From: Streptomyces formicae
Lineage (GTDB): Bacteria; Actinomycetota; Actinomycetes; Streptomycetales; Streptomycetaceae
Assembly (NCBI RefSeq): GCF_002556545.1
Contig: NZ_CP022685.1
Span: 6,922,001-6,986,000, forward strand
Direction of reading: 5' to 3'
DNA: 64,000 bases
Below the pieces are notes generated by a model. That model worked only from the letters and a program-made list of their open reading frames with translations, was not told where the DNA came from and ran no database searches. Position numbers and translations under genes: made by a program. Shown here piece after piece: positions 24,214 through 33,256 of this stretch; the first letter of the stretch is position 1, and each line of letters opens with the position of its first letter.

Positions 24214-25413
24214 ATGCGAGAAAAGCCGGATTCCGGCAAGGAGTCGAACGACGAGCAGGCGTCGGAGGGCAAGCGGCGCCTCGATCTCAGCGTGCCGCAG
24301 GTGGCGGGAAGTGCCATCGCCGCGGTGGTGGCGGCGAAGCTCGCCTCCAACCTCGGTGTCTACGGGACGATCCTCGGCGCCGGTGTCGTGAGCGCGATCG
24401 CGACCTGTGGCGGCACCGTCTTCCAGCATTTCTTCAAGCGCACGGGCGAGCAGATACGTGACGTCACGGTGCAGGCCAAGCCGAAGGCGCGACAGGTTCC
24501 CGCGCAGGCCGCGGCGCAGGTGCCGGGGACGTTCAGAGCGGCCGCCTATACGGGGGCCGTGGGCGCCACCGGGCCCGTGACCACGACGTGGGGGAGGCCC
24601 CAGGCCGCCGACGCCGCCGATGAGACCACGGCGCTGCCGGTCACGGATGCGGCGGACCCGACGGCCGTGCTGCCCGTGACGGGCGCGGCCGACCCCACGG
24701 CCCTGCTGCCCGTCGCGGACCACGACCAGGACGCCGAGCGGACCCAGCTCCTCGGGTCCGTGGACGCCACGCAGGTGGTGCCGCGCGACGACGCCACGCG
24801 CGTGCTGCGGGTCGGGGGTCCTGTCCCGGTTCCGCTGCCCGACCCCGGCGTACCGACGCCTTCGGAGGAGTTCACCGAGGGCACCACGCACCGTACGCAG
24901 ATCCGCAGCTGGAAGCGGCCGTTGATCGCCGCGGCCGTCGTCTTCGGCGTCACCATGGCGGGGATCACCACGTACGAGCTGGTCACGGACGAGAACTTCA
25001 GCGGCAGTGGCACGGGGACGACGTTCAGCAACGTCTTCAAGGGGAACAACACGCCTCCGAAGGACGAGCCGTCCACGCCGCCGTCCGATCCTTCCGGGCA
25101 GCCGTCGGACGACGGCACCTCGGGCTCCGACCACCAGCAGGGTGACGGCAACGCCACCCAGGACCCGAACGGCACCGGCGGCCAGGACCAGAACAAGGGA
25201 ACTGGCGACGGCACCGACTCCGGATCGGGCTCCAAGGAGGACCCGGACAAGGGCACCGGCACGGACCCCGACAAGGACAAGGACACCGGCTCCGGAGACG
25301 ACGGTTCGAAGACGGACCCGACGCCCACGCCGACCCCGACGCCCACTCCGTCGAGCGGCACGGGGACCGGCACGGGCGGAGACCCGCAGCAGGGAGAGAC
25401 CCCCAAGCCGTAG
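24214..25413 (+). CDS. membrane protein with Ala/Thr-rich middle and long Pro/Thr/Ser/Gly/Asp tail
   Basis: 399 residues from ATG at 24214. A charged N-terminus is followed by an amphipathic/hydrophobic region near residues 30-75 (AGSAIAAVVAAKLASN and GAGVVSAIATCGGTVF). Degenerate repeats of (T/D)AADPTA(V/L)LPV follow around 145-170. A clear single membrane segment lies near 231-253 (PLIAAAVVFGVTMAGITTYELV). The last ~140 residues are low-complexity (KDKDTGSGDDG, TPTPTPTPTPSSGTGTGTGG) and probably extracellular. I do not recognise a function; proteins of this build are common and strain-variable in Streptomyces. It ends 6 bp before the convergent oxidase gene. Confidence 0.7.
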   Translation: MREKPDSGKESNDEQASEGKRRLDLSVPQVAGSAIAAVVAAKLASNLGVYGTILGAGVVSAIATCGGTVFQHFFKRTGEQIRDVTVQAKPKARQVPAQAAAQVPGTFRAAAYTGAVGATGPVTTTWGRPQAADAADETTALPVTDAADPTAVLPVTGAADPTALLPVADHDQDAERTQLLGSVDATQVVPRDDATRVLRVGGPVPVPLPDPGVPTPSEEFTEGTTHRTQIRSWKRPLIAAAVVFGVTMAGITTYELVTDENFSGSGTGTTFSNVFKGNNTPPKDEPSTPPSDPSGQPSDDGTSGSDHQQGDGNATQDPNGTGGQDQNKGTGDGTDSGSGSKEDPDKGTGTDPDKDKDTGSGDDGSKTDPTPTPTPTPTPSSGTGTGTGGDPQQGETPKP

Positions 25414-25419
25414 GCGGGG

Positions 25420-26757
25420 TCACTCGCCCAGCACGCGCCGCAGGTAGTCGTTGCCGAACAGGCGGTCCGGGTCGAGGCGGTCGCGCAGGGCCGTGAACTC
25501 GCCGAAGCGGGGGTACGCCTTGGAGAAGTACTCCGCGTCGCGCGTGTGCACCTTGCCCCAGTGCGGCCGCCCCTCGTGCGCGGTGAAGATCCGCTCGGCA
25601 GCGGTGAAGTACGCCTGGTAGGGCGTGCCCTTGTACATGTGGACGGCGATGTACGCGCTCTCCCGGCCCGATGCCGTGGAGAGCGCGATGTCGTCCGCGG
25701 GCGCCGTGCGGACCTCCACGGGGAAGCTGATCCGCAGCCGCGAGCGCTCCACCATCGCCTTGAGCTCGCGCAGGGTCTCCACGAGGGCCTCGCGCGGGAC
25801 GGCGTACTCCATCTCCATGAAGCGCACCCGGCGAGGGCTGGTGAAGACCTTGTAGGGGATGTCCGTGTAGGTGCGGGCGGAGAGCGCCTTGCTGGAGATC
25901 TTCGCGATGCCGGGGATGGCCGCGGGCACGGCGCGGCCGAGCGAGTTGACCACCTGGAAGAGGCCGTTGGAGAGCAGCTCGTCCTCGACGAAGGCGCTCA
26001 CCCTGCCGGGCGGGGCCGCGGGGCCCGGGCTCCGGTTGTTGCGCTTGGTGTTGCAGTTGCCGGTGTGCGGGAACCAGTAGAACTCGAAGTGCTCGTTCTC
26101 GGTGAAGAGCGCGTCGAACTCGTCGGTGACCTTGTCGAAGGTCATCGGCTCCTCGCGGGCCGTCAGGTAGAAGACGGGCTCCACGGCGAAGGTGATCGCG
26201 GTGATGACGCCGAGCGCGCCGAGCCCGATGCGGGCGGCCGCGAAGACGTCGGGGTTCTCGGCCGCGGAACAGGTCAGCACCGAGCCGTCCGCGGTGACCA
26301 GCTCGAGTGCCCTGATCTGGGCGGCGATCGAGGCCGACTCGCGGCCCGTGCCGTGCGTCCCGGTGCTGACGGCTCCGGAGACGGTCTGCTCCATGATGTC
26401 GCCCATGTTGGTGAGCGATAGGCCCTCGCGGGCGAGCGCCGCGTTCAGGCGCTTGAGCGGAGTGCCGGCCTCCACGGTGACCGTGCCCGCTTCGCGGTCG
26501 ATCTTCCGGATGCCGGTGAGCAGATCGGGGCGTATCAAGAGGCCGTCGGTCGCGGCGGTCGCCGTGAAGGAGTGTCCCGAACCGACGGGCTTCGCCTTGA
26601 GGCCGTCCTCCTTGGCCCTGCGCAGGGCCAAGGAGAGCTCCTCCACCGATGCGGGCGTGGTCTCCCTGACCGGCCGCGCGGTGACGTTGCCCGCCCAGTT
26701 ACGCCACGCCGCTGTGCTCTTCCCGCTGCTCGTGCCCCTGCCCGTTCCCGTGCTCAT
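25420..26757 (-). CDS. FAD-linked oxidase of the D-arabinono-1,4-lactone oxidase family
   Basis: 445 residues from ATG at 26757. The FAD-binding PCMH domain covers ~28-200, with the flavin-linking motif KPVGSGHSFTATAATDG near 56-72 and LSLTNMGDIMEQTVSGAVST near 115. The C-terminal ALO domain ends with the usual YPRFGEF and DPDRLFGNDYLRRVLG. Family members oxidise sugar lactones or alditols with oxygen. Its start lies 59 bp inside the end of the upstream MFS gene, so the two are coupled. The substrate is not inferable. Confidence 0.85.
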   Translation of the reverse strand: MSTGTGRGTSSGKSTAAWRNWAGNVTARPVRETTPASVEELSLALRRAKEDGLKAKPVGSGHSFTATAATDGLLIRPDLLTGIRKIDREAGTVTVEAGTPLKRLNAALAREGLSLTNMGDIMEQTVSGAVSTGTHGTGRESASIAAQIRALELVTADGSVLTCSAAENPDVFAAARIGLGALGVITAITFAVEPVFYLTAREEPMTFDKVTDEFDALFTENEHFEFYWFPHTGNCNTKRNNRSPGPAAPPGRVSAFVEDELLSNGLFQVVNSLGRAVPAAIPGIAKISSKALSARTYTDIPYKVFTSPRRVRFMEMEYAVPREALVETLRELKAMVERSRLRISFPVEVRTAPADDIALSTASGRESAYIAVHMYKGTPYQAYFTAAERIFTAHEGRPHWGKVHTRDAEYFSKAYPRFGEFTALRDRLDPDRLFGNDYLRRVLGE

Positions 26758-27955
26758 GGGTCCCTCCCCGTCGCGGAACCGGCTGCTTCAGCCGGCGATA
26801 CCCCAGGAATCCGACCGCGACCGCGACGGCTCCGGATATCCCCGGAACCCCGTACCCGGCGTCCGGGCCCGCGGCGTCGATGACCCAGCCGGCCGCGGAG
26901 GAGCCGAGCGCGACGCCGACCGCGAGGCCGGTGCTCACCCAGGTCATGCCCTCGGTCAGTTTCGCGCGTGGTACGTGCTGTTCGACGAGGGCCATCGTCG
27001 TGATCATCGTCGGCGCGATGGAGAGGCCCGCGACAAAGAGCGCCACGGCCAGCAACGGAAGGTTCCCGACCAGTTGAAGCGGGATCATACTCACGGCCAT
27101 CGCACAGACACCCAGCAGCCACCTGGGTGCCGGGGCTCCCTTGAAGTGGACCAGGCCGAAGGCCGCTCCGGCAAGGCATGAACCGAGGGCATAGACCGCG
27201 AGCACGAGACTCGCCGCCGACTTGTGGCCCTGGTCCTCCGCGTACGCCACCGTCACCACGTCGATCGACCCGAAGATCGCGCCGGTCGCGACGAACGTGG
27301 CGACGAGCACCCGCAGTCCGCCGGAGCGCAACGCCGAGCCGCCGGTGTGGTGTTCGCGCGAGTGCGGCACCGGCTCGGTGGCCCGCTGGGACGTCAGCCA
27401 GAAGACGCCCACGGCGAGGAACACCCCGGCGAGCAGCGGTCCCGCCTCGGGGAACCAGACGGTGGACAGGCCGATCGAGATGATCGGACCGAAGATGAAG
27501 CAGACCTCGTCGATCACGGACTCGAAGGAGTACGCGGTGTGCAGCTGCGGGGTGTCGCGGTAGAGCACGGCCCAGCGGGCCCGGATCATCGAGCCCACGC
27601 TCGGCACACAGCCGACCAGGGCGGCGAAGAGGAACAGCGTCCAGTCGGGTGCCTCGAACTTCGCGCAGAGCAGCAGCCCGGCGACCGCGACCAGGGAGAC
27701 CAGCGTCGCGGGCCGGAGGATCCGACGCTGGCCGTGCCGGTCCACCAGGCGGGAGATCTGCGGCCCTATGGCGGCCGCGGACAGCGCGACGGTGGCGGAC
27801 AGCGCGCCCGCGAGGCCGTACCGCCCGGTCAGTTGGGACACCATCGTCACGATGCCGATGCCCATCATCGACAGTGGCATCCGGCCGAGCAGGCCGGCCG
27901 CCGAGAAACCCTTGGTGCCGGGGGCGGCGAAGATGGCGCGGTAGGGGCTTGGCAC
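26699..27955 (-). CDS. MFS transporter
   Basis: 418 residues if started at GTG 27955, preceded by GGAG and beginning [12 protein letters not shown], as I recall for related proteins; ATG at 28024 would add 23 residues. About 12 hydrophobic segments are visible, with the A-motif-like loop [12 protein letters not shown] near residue 70. The C-terminal tail is His/Gln/Glu-rich ([15 protein letters not shown]). The fold is that of drug/metabolite exporters; the substrate is unknown. It is divergent from ferrochelatase and overlaps the downstream lactone oxidase gene. Confidence 0.82.
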   Translation of the reverse strand: MPSPYRAIFAAPGTKGFSAAGLLGRMPLSMMGIGIVTMVSQLTGRYGLAGALSATVALSAAAIGPQISRLVDRHGQRRILRPATLVSLVAVAGLLLCAKFEAPDWTLFLFAALVGCVPSVGSMIRARWAVLYRDTPQLHTAYSFESVIDEVCFIFGPIISIGLSTVWFPEAGPLLAGVFLAVGVFWLTSQRATEPVPHSREHHTGGSALRSGGLRVLVATFVATGAIFGSIDVVTVAYAEDQGHKSAASLVLAVYALGSCLAGAAFGLVHFKGAPAPRWLLGVCAMAVSMIPLQLVGNLPLLAVALFVAGLSIAPTMITTMALVEQHVPRAKLTEGMTWVSTGLAVGVALGSSAAGWVIDAAGPDAGYGVPGISGAVAVAVGFLGYRRLKQPVPRRGGTHEHGNGQGHEQREEHSGVA

Positions 27956-28098
27956 GTGGGACTCCGCTGAGGCGCCGGGGCGGCTCCAGGGGAGGGGCTC
28001 CGGTAAGGCGTAAAGATGGCCCATACAGCTTACGGCTCCGACAGGCCGGAGCGCACCGTGATTTTTCGCTGTCAGTGGCGGGTGGCAGGATCGGATAC

Positions 28099-29226
28099 AT
28101 GTCCGATGCGCTGGATCCCACTCCCTATGACGCCCTGCTGCTGCTCTCGTTCGGGGGCCCGGAGGGCCCCGACGACGTCGTCCCGTTCCTGGAGAACGTG
28201 ACGCGCGGGCGCGGCATCCCCAAGGAGCGGCTCAAGGAGGTGGGGCAGCACTACTTCCTGTTCGGCGGGGTCAGCCCGATCAACGACCAGAACCGCGCCC
28301 TGCTCGACGTCCTGCGCAAGGACTTCGCGGACCACGGCCTCGACCTGCCGGTCTACTGGGGCAACCGCAACTGGGCGCCGTACCTGACCGACACCCTGCG
28401 CGAGATGGTCACTGACGGGCACCGCCGCATCCTCGTCCTCGCCACCAGCGCGTACGCCTCGTACTCGGGATGCAGGCAGTACCGCGAGAACCTCGCGGAC
28501 TCGCTCGCCACGCTGCGGGCCGAGGGCCTCGAACTGCCCCGGGTCGACAAGCTGCGGCACTACTTCAACCACCCCGGTTTCGTACGCCCCATGATCGACG
28601 GCGTCCTGGCGTCCCTCGCCGACCTCCCCGACGACGTACGCGAGGGCGCGCACCTGGCCTTCACGACGCACTCGATCCCGAACTCGGCGGCGGACACGTC
28701 GGGCCGCGTCGAGGACCACGGCGACGGCGGCGCCTACGTCGAGGAGCACCTGGACGTGGCCCGGCTGATCGCCGACGCGGTGCGCGAGGAGACCGGTGTC
28801 GAGCACCCCTGGCAGCTCGTCTACCAGTCGCGCAGCGGCGCCCCGCACATCCCGTGGCTGGAGCCGGACATCTGCGACCACCTGGAGGAGCGGCACGCCG
28901 CAGGGGCGCCCGCGGTCGTGATGGTCCCGATCGGCTTCGTCTCGGACCACATGGAGGTCCTGTACGACCTCGACACCGAGGCCGAGGCCAAGGCGGCGGA
29001 GCTGGGGCTCCCGGTGCGCCGCTCGGCGACGGTCGGGGCCGACCCCCGGTTCGCCGCGGCGATCAGGGACCTGGTTCTCGAACGGGCCGCGGTGGAGAAC
29101 GGCAGAACCGTCACGCCGTGCGCCCTCGGGGCGCTCGGGGCGAGCCACGACCTGTGCCCGGTGGGCTGCTGCCCGGCCCGTGCACCGAAGCCCGCGGCCG
29201 CGGGCGCCGACAGCCCGTACGCGTAA
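28099..29226 (+). CDS. hemH: ferrochelatase (coproporphyrin ferrochelatase type)
   Basis: 375 residues from ATG at 28099. Hallmarks are [20 protein letters not shown] at the N-terminus, FGGVSPIN near 55, the metal/catalytic His in [12 protein letters not shown] near 190, and [19 protein letters not shown] near 275. It inserts ferrous iron into coproporphyrin III (actinobacterial route) or protoporphyrin IX. One Cys in SGCRQY near residue 122 and the C-terminal CPVGCC cluster match the spacing known for 2Fe-2S-containing actinobacterial ferrochelatases. The inositol monophosphatase gene follows 10 bp downstream, so the two are co-transcribed. Confidence 0.92.
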   Translation: MSDALDPTPYDALLLLSFGGPEGPDDVVPFLENVTRGRGIPKERLKEVGQHYFLFGGVSPINDQNRALLDVLRKDFADHGLDLPVYWGNRNWAPYLTDTLREMVTDGHRRILVLATSAYASYSGCRQYRENLADSLATLRAEGLELPRVDKLRHYFNHPGFVRPMIDGVLASLADLPDDVREGAHLAFTTHSIPNSAADTSGRVEDHGDGGAYVEEHLDVARLIADAVREETGVEHPWQLVYQSRSGAPHIPWLEPDICDHLEERHAAGAPAVVMVPIGFVSDHMEVLYDLDTEAEAKAAELGLPVRRSATVGADPRFAAAIRDLVLERAAVENGRTVTPCALGALGASHDLCPVGCCPARAPKPAAAGADSPYA

Positions 29227-29236
29227 GGACGTTGAC

Positions 29237-30079
29237 GTGACCGACCCCAAGGACCCCAAGGACCCCAAGGTCTCCAAGGCTCCCGAGACCCTCAAGGCGG
29301 AACTCCTCGACGTCGCCCTGGAGGCCGCGCTGCGCGCGGGGACCTTCCTGCGCGACGGACGCCCCGACGACCTGGGGGTGGCCGCCACCAAGTCCAGCGC
29401 CGTCGACGTCGTCACCGAGATGGACATCGCCTCCGAGAAGCTCATCACCGGCTTCCTCGCCGAGCGCAGGCCGGCCGACGGCGTGCTCGGTGAGGAGGGC
29501 GCGAGCTCCGAGGGCAGCAGCGGGGTCCAGTGGGTGATCGACCCGATCGACGGCACGGTCAACTACCTGTACGGGCGTCCCGACTGGTCGGTGTCCATCG
29601 CCGCCCGCAAGGACGGCGAGACCCTCGTCGGCGTCGTGCACGCCCCGATGCGCGGCGAGACCTACCGCGCGGTCCTCGGGGAGGGCGCCTTCGTCAACGA
29701 CAGGCCCGCGCGCGTGCGTCCCGCGCCGCCGTTCGGCGAGGCCCTCGTCGGGACCGGCTTCGGCTACCTCACCGAGCGGCGGGTGCGCCAGGCCGAGGTG
29801 GCCCGGCACCTGATCCCCCAGGTGCGGGACATCAGGCGCGGCGGCTCCGCCGCGATCGACCTGTGCGACGTCGCGGTCGGCAGGCTCAACGCGTACTACG
29901 AGCGCGGACTCAACCCGTGGGACTTCGCGGCCGGTGACCTCGTCGCCCGTGAGGCGGGCGCGCTGACGGGTGGCCGCCCCGGTGAGGCCCTCTCCGGGGA
30001 GCTGGCCGTCGCGGCACCGCCCGGCCTCTTCGAGACGCTCCAGGGCCTCCTGGAGGAGCTCGGCGCCTGGCACGACTGA
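29237..30079 (+). CDS. inositol monophosphatase family protein
   Basis: 280 residues from GTG at 29237, with AAGGA upstream. Metal-binding motifs are VDVVTEMDIASEK near 56, WVIDPIDGTVNYLYG near 98 and the C-terminal NPWDFAAGDLVAREAG near 225. The family dephosphorylates inositol-1-phosphate, and in actinomycetes may also act on histidinol-phosphate or sugar phosphates. A short DPK repeat opens the protein (DPKDPKDPK), encoded by a 9-nt tandem repeat at 29243-29269. It is second in the hemH operon and is followed by a hairpin terminator. Confidence 0.88.
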   Translation: MTDPKDPKDPKVSKAPETLKAELLDVALEAALRAGTFLRDGRPDDLGVAATKSSAVDVVTEMDIASEKLITGFLAERRPADGVLGEEGASSEGSSGVQWVIDPIDGTVNYLYGRPDWSVSIAARKDGETLVGVVHAPMRGETYRAVLGEGAFVNDRPARVRPAPPFGEALVGTGFGYLTERRVRQAEVARHLIPQVRDIRRGGSAAIDLCDVAVGRLNAYYERGLNPWDFAAGDLVAREAGALTGGRPGEALSGELAVAAPPGLFETLQGLLEELGAWHD

Positions 30080-30091
30080 CCGGACACGCAA

Positions 30092-30127
30092 AAGGCCCCG
30101 GCATCTCTTCCCGGATGCCGGGGCCTT
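30092..30127. terminator. terminator between inositol monophosphatase gene and small gene
   Basis: A 14-bp stem, AAGGCCCCGGCATC with GATGCCGGGGCCTT, has an 8-nt loop. It is preceded by A residues on the left, so it can serve both convergent transcripts. Confidence 0.75.
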
Positions 30128-30162
30128 CCGCGTGGTGCTGAAGCCTGGTGCTGAGGCGTCGG

Positions 30163-30336
30163 TCAGGCCTGCAGAGCGCCTACCTCGACTCCGTGCTCGG
30201 CGGCCAGGCGGTGGAGATCTTCCAGCTCCGCCTGCTCGACCTCGGCAAGGAAGTCGTCTCCCGTCTCACGGGCCTTCGTGAGGTCGGACTCCGTGGCCTT
30301 TATGCGCTGCAGGAGACCTGCGGTGAATGCGTCCAT
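30163..30336 (-). CDS. small helical protein of unknown function
   Basis: 57 residues from ATG at 30336, preceded by GAGGGGG. The sequence is strongly helical and charged (LLQRIKATESDLTKARETGD, then FLAEVEQAELEDLHRLAAEH), consistent with a short coiled coil or helical hairpin. There is no signal peptide, membrane segment or Cys. Short conserved proteins of this type occur in Streptomyces without assigned function. It is divergent from cutR. Confidence 0.7.
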   Translation of the reverse strand: MDAFTAGLLQRIKATESDLTKARETGDDFLAEVEQAELEDLHRLAAEHGVEVGALQA

Positions 30337-30647
30337 GGTTGCGCCCCCTCGGCTGGGTCGTGGGTCGATGGCACGGGGGTGTGCCTCAAAGAAGGGGCGA
30401 TCACGTCTCTCGCTGCCCTGCGGAAAGCAGTTCGTGGCGTGCCACATACAAAGCGTGATCGCGGGTGTAAGGCCGTCCTCCCCTTGCTCCGTTCCGCAGA
30501 AACCTCAACAGCGGGAGAAAATCCCGCATTCCCGGGGCCCGGAGACGCCTTACAGCCGGTTTATGGCCGAAAGGGGCAGGATGGAGACCTCACCCCCCGT
30601 AAACAGAGACCTGCCCTGCCCGCAGGGCACAGAGGAAGGACAGCGCC
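30337..30647. other. intergenic region upstream of cutR
   Basis: This 311-bp gap holds the promoters of the small gene and of cutRS. A short hairpin (TGCCCTGC/GCAGGGCA, 30612-30629) sits just before the AGAGGAAGGA ribosome-binding site of cutR and could affect its translation. No other structure stands out. Confidence 0.45.
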
Positions 30648-31301
30648 GTGCGTGTACTCGTCGTCGAGGACGAGCAGCTGCTCGCCGATGCGGTGGCCAC
30701 CGGACTGCGCCGGGAGGCCATGGCCGTCGACGTCGTGTACGACGGAGCGGCCGCCCTCGAGCGCATCGGGGTCAACGACTACGACGTCGTGGTGCTCGAC
30801 CGGGACCTCCCGCTCGTGCACGGCGACGACGTCTGCCGCAAGATCGTCGAACTCGGCATGCCGACCCGCGTCCTGATGCTCACCGCGTCGGGCGACGTCA
30901 GCGATCGTGTCGAGGGCCTGGAGATCGGCGCCGACGACTACCTCCCCAAGCCCTTCGCGTTCAGCGAGCTCACGGCACGCGTGCGTGCCCTCGGGCGGCG
31001 CACCAGCGTGCCGCTGCCGCCCGTCCTGGAGCGCGCCGGGATCAAGCTCGACCCCAACCGCCGCGAGGTCTTCCGGGACGGCAAGGAGATCCAGCTCGCC
31101 CCCAAGGAGTTCGCGGTCCTCGAAGTGCTGCTGCGCAGCGAGGGCGCCGTCGTCTCCGCGGAGCAGCTCCTGGAGAAGGCATGGGACGAGAACACGGACC
31201 CGTTCACGAACGTCGTCCGGGTCACCGTCATGACCCTGCGCCGCAAGCTCGGTGAGCCCGCCGTCATCGTGACGGTGCCGGGCTCCGGCTACCGGATCTG
31301 A
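30648..31301 (+). CDS. cutR: response regulator CutR (OmpR family)
   Basis: 217 residues from GTG at 30648, with GAGGAAGG upstream. The receiver domain has the acidic pair VVEDEQ, the phosphoacceptor Asp in VVVLDRDLP near residue 51, and the Lys of the LPKPF motif near 102. The winged-helix output domain (residues ~125-217) contains LAPKEFAVLEVLLRSEG and DPFTNVVRVTVMTLRRKLG. It resembles S. lividans/S. coelicolor CutR as I remember it. CutRS affects antibiotic production and the response to misfolded, disulfide-containing secreted proteins. The kinase gene follows after 6 bp. Confidence 0.9.
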   Translation: MRVLVVEDEQLLADAVATGLRREAMAVDVVYDGAAALERIGVNDYDVVVLDRDLPLVHGDDVCRKIVELGMPTRVLMLTASGDVSDRVEGLEIGADDYLPKPFAFSELTARVRALGRRTSVPLPPVLERAGIKLDPNRREVFRDGKEIQLAPKEFAVLEVLLRSEGAVVSAEQLLEKAWDENTDPFTNVVRVTVMTLRRKLGEPAVIVTVPGSGYRI

Positions 31302-31307
31302 TCCGCG

Positions 31308-32552
31308 GTGGCCGCGACCCCGGCGCCACCGGCAGCGCCCCCCAAGCCGACGTGGGACCCGAGGAAGGCCGACCCGCCCTTCCCGTGGCTGCGCCCCACG
31401 ATCCGCATACGCCTCACCCTGCTCTACGGAGGCATGTTCCTGATCGCGGGCATCCTGCTGCTCTCGATCATCTATCTGCTCGCCGCGCAGGCGCTGAACG
31501 TGGGCAGTGATCTGCCGTTCAGGATCGAGGGCGGCTCCAAGGTGAGCAGCCAGACCTGCCACAACCTGCCCGCGGGGGCCCAGATCCCGGCGGACCAGCT
31601 CAACTCGTCGCTGAACGACTGCGTCAACGAGATGCGCCAGCACGCCCTGGACAACCTCCTCAGCCGCTCACTGCTCGCCCTCCTCGGGCTCGCCGTGATC
31701 GCCTTCGCGTTCGGGTACGCGATGGCGGGCCGCGTCCTGTCCCCGCTCGGCCGCATCACGCGCACCGCGCGCCGCGTGGCGGGCACCGACCTCTCCCGGC
31801 GCATCGAACTCGACGGCCCCGACGACGAGTTGAAGGAGCTTTCGGACACCTTCGACGAGATGCTCGACCGTCTGGAGCGGGCCTTCACCGCCCAGCAGCG
31901 GTTCGTCGGCAACGCGTCGCACGAGCTGCGCACGCCGCTCGCGATCAACCGCACGCTCCTGGAAGTGCACCTCTCCGATCCGGCGGCGCCCCCCGAGCTC
32001 CAGCAGCTCGGCAAGACGCTCCTCGCGACCAACGAGCGCAGCGAGCAGCTCGTGGAGGGCCTGCTGCTGCTCGCCCGCAGCGACAACCAGATCGTGGAGC
32101 GCAAGCCGGTCGACCTCGCCGAGGTCGCCAACCGCGCCGTCGACCAGGTGCGGGCCGAGGCGGACGCGAAGGGCGTGGAGATCCGCGGGGAGCGCGCGCT
32201 CGCGGTCGTCCAGGGCAACGGCGTCCTCCTGGAGCGGATCGCCCTGAACCTCGTCCAGAACGCCGCTCGGTACAACGTGCCGGAGGACGGCTGGGTCGAG
32301 GTGACCACGGAGGCCCAGCACGGCCAGGCGGTCCTCGTGGTGTCGAACACGGGTCCTGTGGTGCCCGCGTACGAGATCGACACCCTCTTCGAGCCCTTCA
32401 GGCGGCTGCGGACCGAGCGGACCGGCAGCGACAAGGGCGTCGGTCTCGGTCTGTCGATCGCCCGCTCGGTGGCGCGGGCCCACGGAGGCCGTATCATCGC
32501 GGAGCCGCGAGAGGGGGGCGGACTCGTGATGCGTGTCACCCTGCCCCTCTGA
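31308..32552 (+). CDS. cutS: sensor histidine kinase CutS
   Basis: 414 residues from GTG at 31308. Membrane segments lie near residues 28-60 and 120-142, with an extracellular loop of about 60 residues containing two Cys (SSQTCHNLP and LNDCVNEM). HAMP follows to ~195, then the HisKA box ASHELRTPLAI with the phospho-His near 205, the N box LNLVQNAARYN near 315 and the G box KGVGLGLSIARS near 380. The two extracellular Cys can form a disulfide and fit the reported link of CutS to extracellular redox or folding stress. It is paired with CutR. Confidence 0.92.
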   Translation: MAATPAPPAAPPKPTWDPRKADPPFPWLRPTIRIRLTLLYGGMFLIAGILLLSIIYLLAAQALNVGSDLPFRIEGGSKVSSQTCHNLPAGAQIPADQLNSSLNDCVNEMRQHALDNLLSRSLLALLGLAVIAFAFGYAMAGRVLSPLGRITRTARRVAGTDLSRRIELDGPDDELKELSDTFDEMLDRLERAFTAQQRFVGNASHELRTPLAINRTLLEVHLSDPAAPPELQQLGKTLLATNERSEQLVEGLLLLARSDNQIVERKPVDLAEVANRAVDQVRAEADAKGVEIRGERALAVVQGNGVLLERIALNLVQNAARYNVPEDGWVEVTTEAQHGQAVLVVSNTGPVVPAYEIDTLFEPFRRLRTERTGSDKGVGLGLSIARSVARAHGGRIIAEPREGGGLVMRVTLPL

Positions 32553-32946
32553 GATGCTGCCGGGGACGCGCCTCGATGTTCGCTTTGCGCGGAATTTTCA
32601 GGACCCGATCCCGGAGATTTCATGTGTGATCGATCACAGAGGCGAATTTTCGGCCATCTACTCTCTGTGATCGCCAAAGTCGTCGGAAAGCCGGGAAAAT
32701 CCGGGTTTTCGGGGGTCTTGATCACGGGAAGTACACGGGGTGGCGCCCGTGAAGTGCGACATTCGGACCGTGTACGGTCCCGATCGCCATCCAAACCGAT
32801 CACCTCTTCAGGGGTGCGGTTGGGTGTCGATTGAGTAACAGACCTTGATGTGAGGCAAAATCTCCGCCTCAGGTCGGGCACAAGTCCGGCCTCTCACGCG
32901 TTACGTGCGCTGAGACACCCGCAGACACCCAGAGGGGGAGAGCGAC
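32553..32946. promoter_or_regulatory. 394-bp regulatory region upstream of the DUF4193 gene
   Basis: Two inverted repeats stand out: TGTGATCGATCACA (32625-32638), with a second half-site TGTGATCG at 32666, and GGACCGT-GT-ACGGTCC (32765-32780). Both are more AT-rich or symmetric than their surroundings and may be operators. The likely promoter of the DUF4193 gene lies in the AT-richer stretch 32834-32865, but spacing is not convincing. No gene is visible. Confidence 0.5.
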
Positions 32947-33243
32947 ATGGCAACGGACTACGACACCCCACGCAAGACCGACGATGACGTCAACGAGGAC
33001 AGCATCGAGGAGCTGAAGGCTCGACGGAACGACAAGTCGACCTCGGCGGTCGACGTCGACGAGTTCGAGGCCGCCGAAGGCCTCGAGTTGCCCGGCGCGG
33101 ACCTTTCCAACGAGGAGCTCGCCGTGCGCGTGCTCCCGAAGCAGCAGGACGAGTTCACCTGCATGAGCTGCTTCCTGGTCCACCACCGCAGCCAGCTGGC
33201 CCGCGAGAAGAACGGCCAGCCGATCTGCCGCGACTGCGACTGA
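32947..33243 (+). CDS. DUF4193 family zinc-ribbon protein
   Basis: 98 residues from ATG at 32947, with GAGGGGGAGAG upstream. The N-terminal two thirds are acidic. The C-terminus is a zinc ribbon with two CxxC pairs (CMSC and CRDC), separated by a basic helix (HHRSQLAREKNGQ). The architecture is that of the small actinobacterial DUF4193 family, abundant and highly conserved but uncharacterised; it may bind RNA polymerase or nucleic acid, though that is inference. A long regulatory region precedes it. The next gene begins 13 bp downstream. Confidence 0.85.
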   Translation: MATDYDTPRKTDDDVNEDSIEELKARRNDKSTSAVDVDEFEAAEGLELPGADLSNEELAVRVLPKQQDEFTCMSCFLVHHRSQLAREKNGQPICRDCD

Positions 33244-33256
33244 GACGGGGTCGGCC

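Noticed and set aside
32625..32638. TGTGATCGATCACA as a Crp site
   Set aside because: The half-sites resemble Crp, but the spacer is 2 bp shorter than in the Crp consensus, so I list it only as an unassigned inverted repeat.
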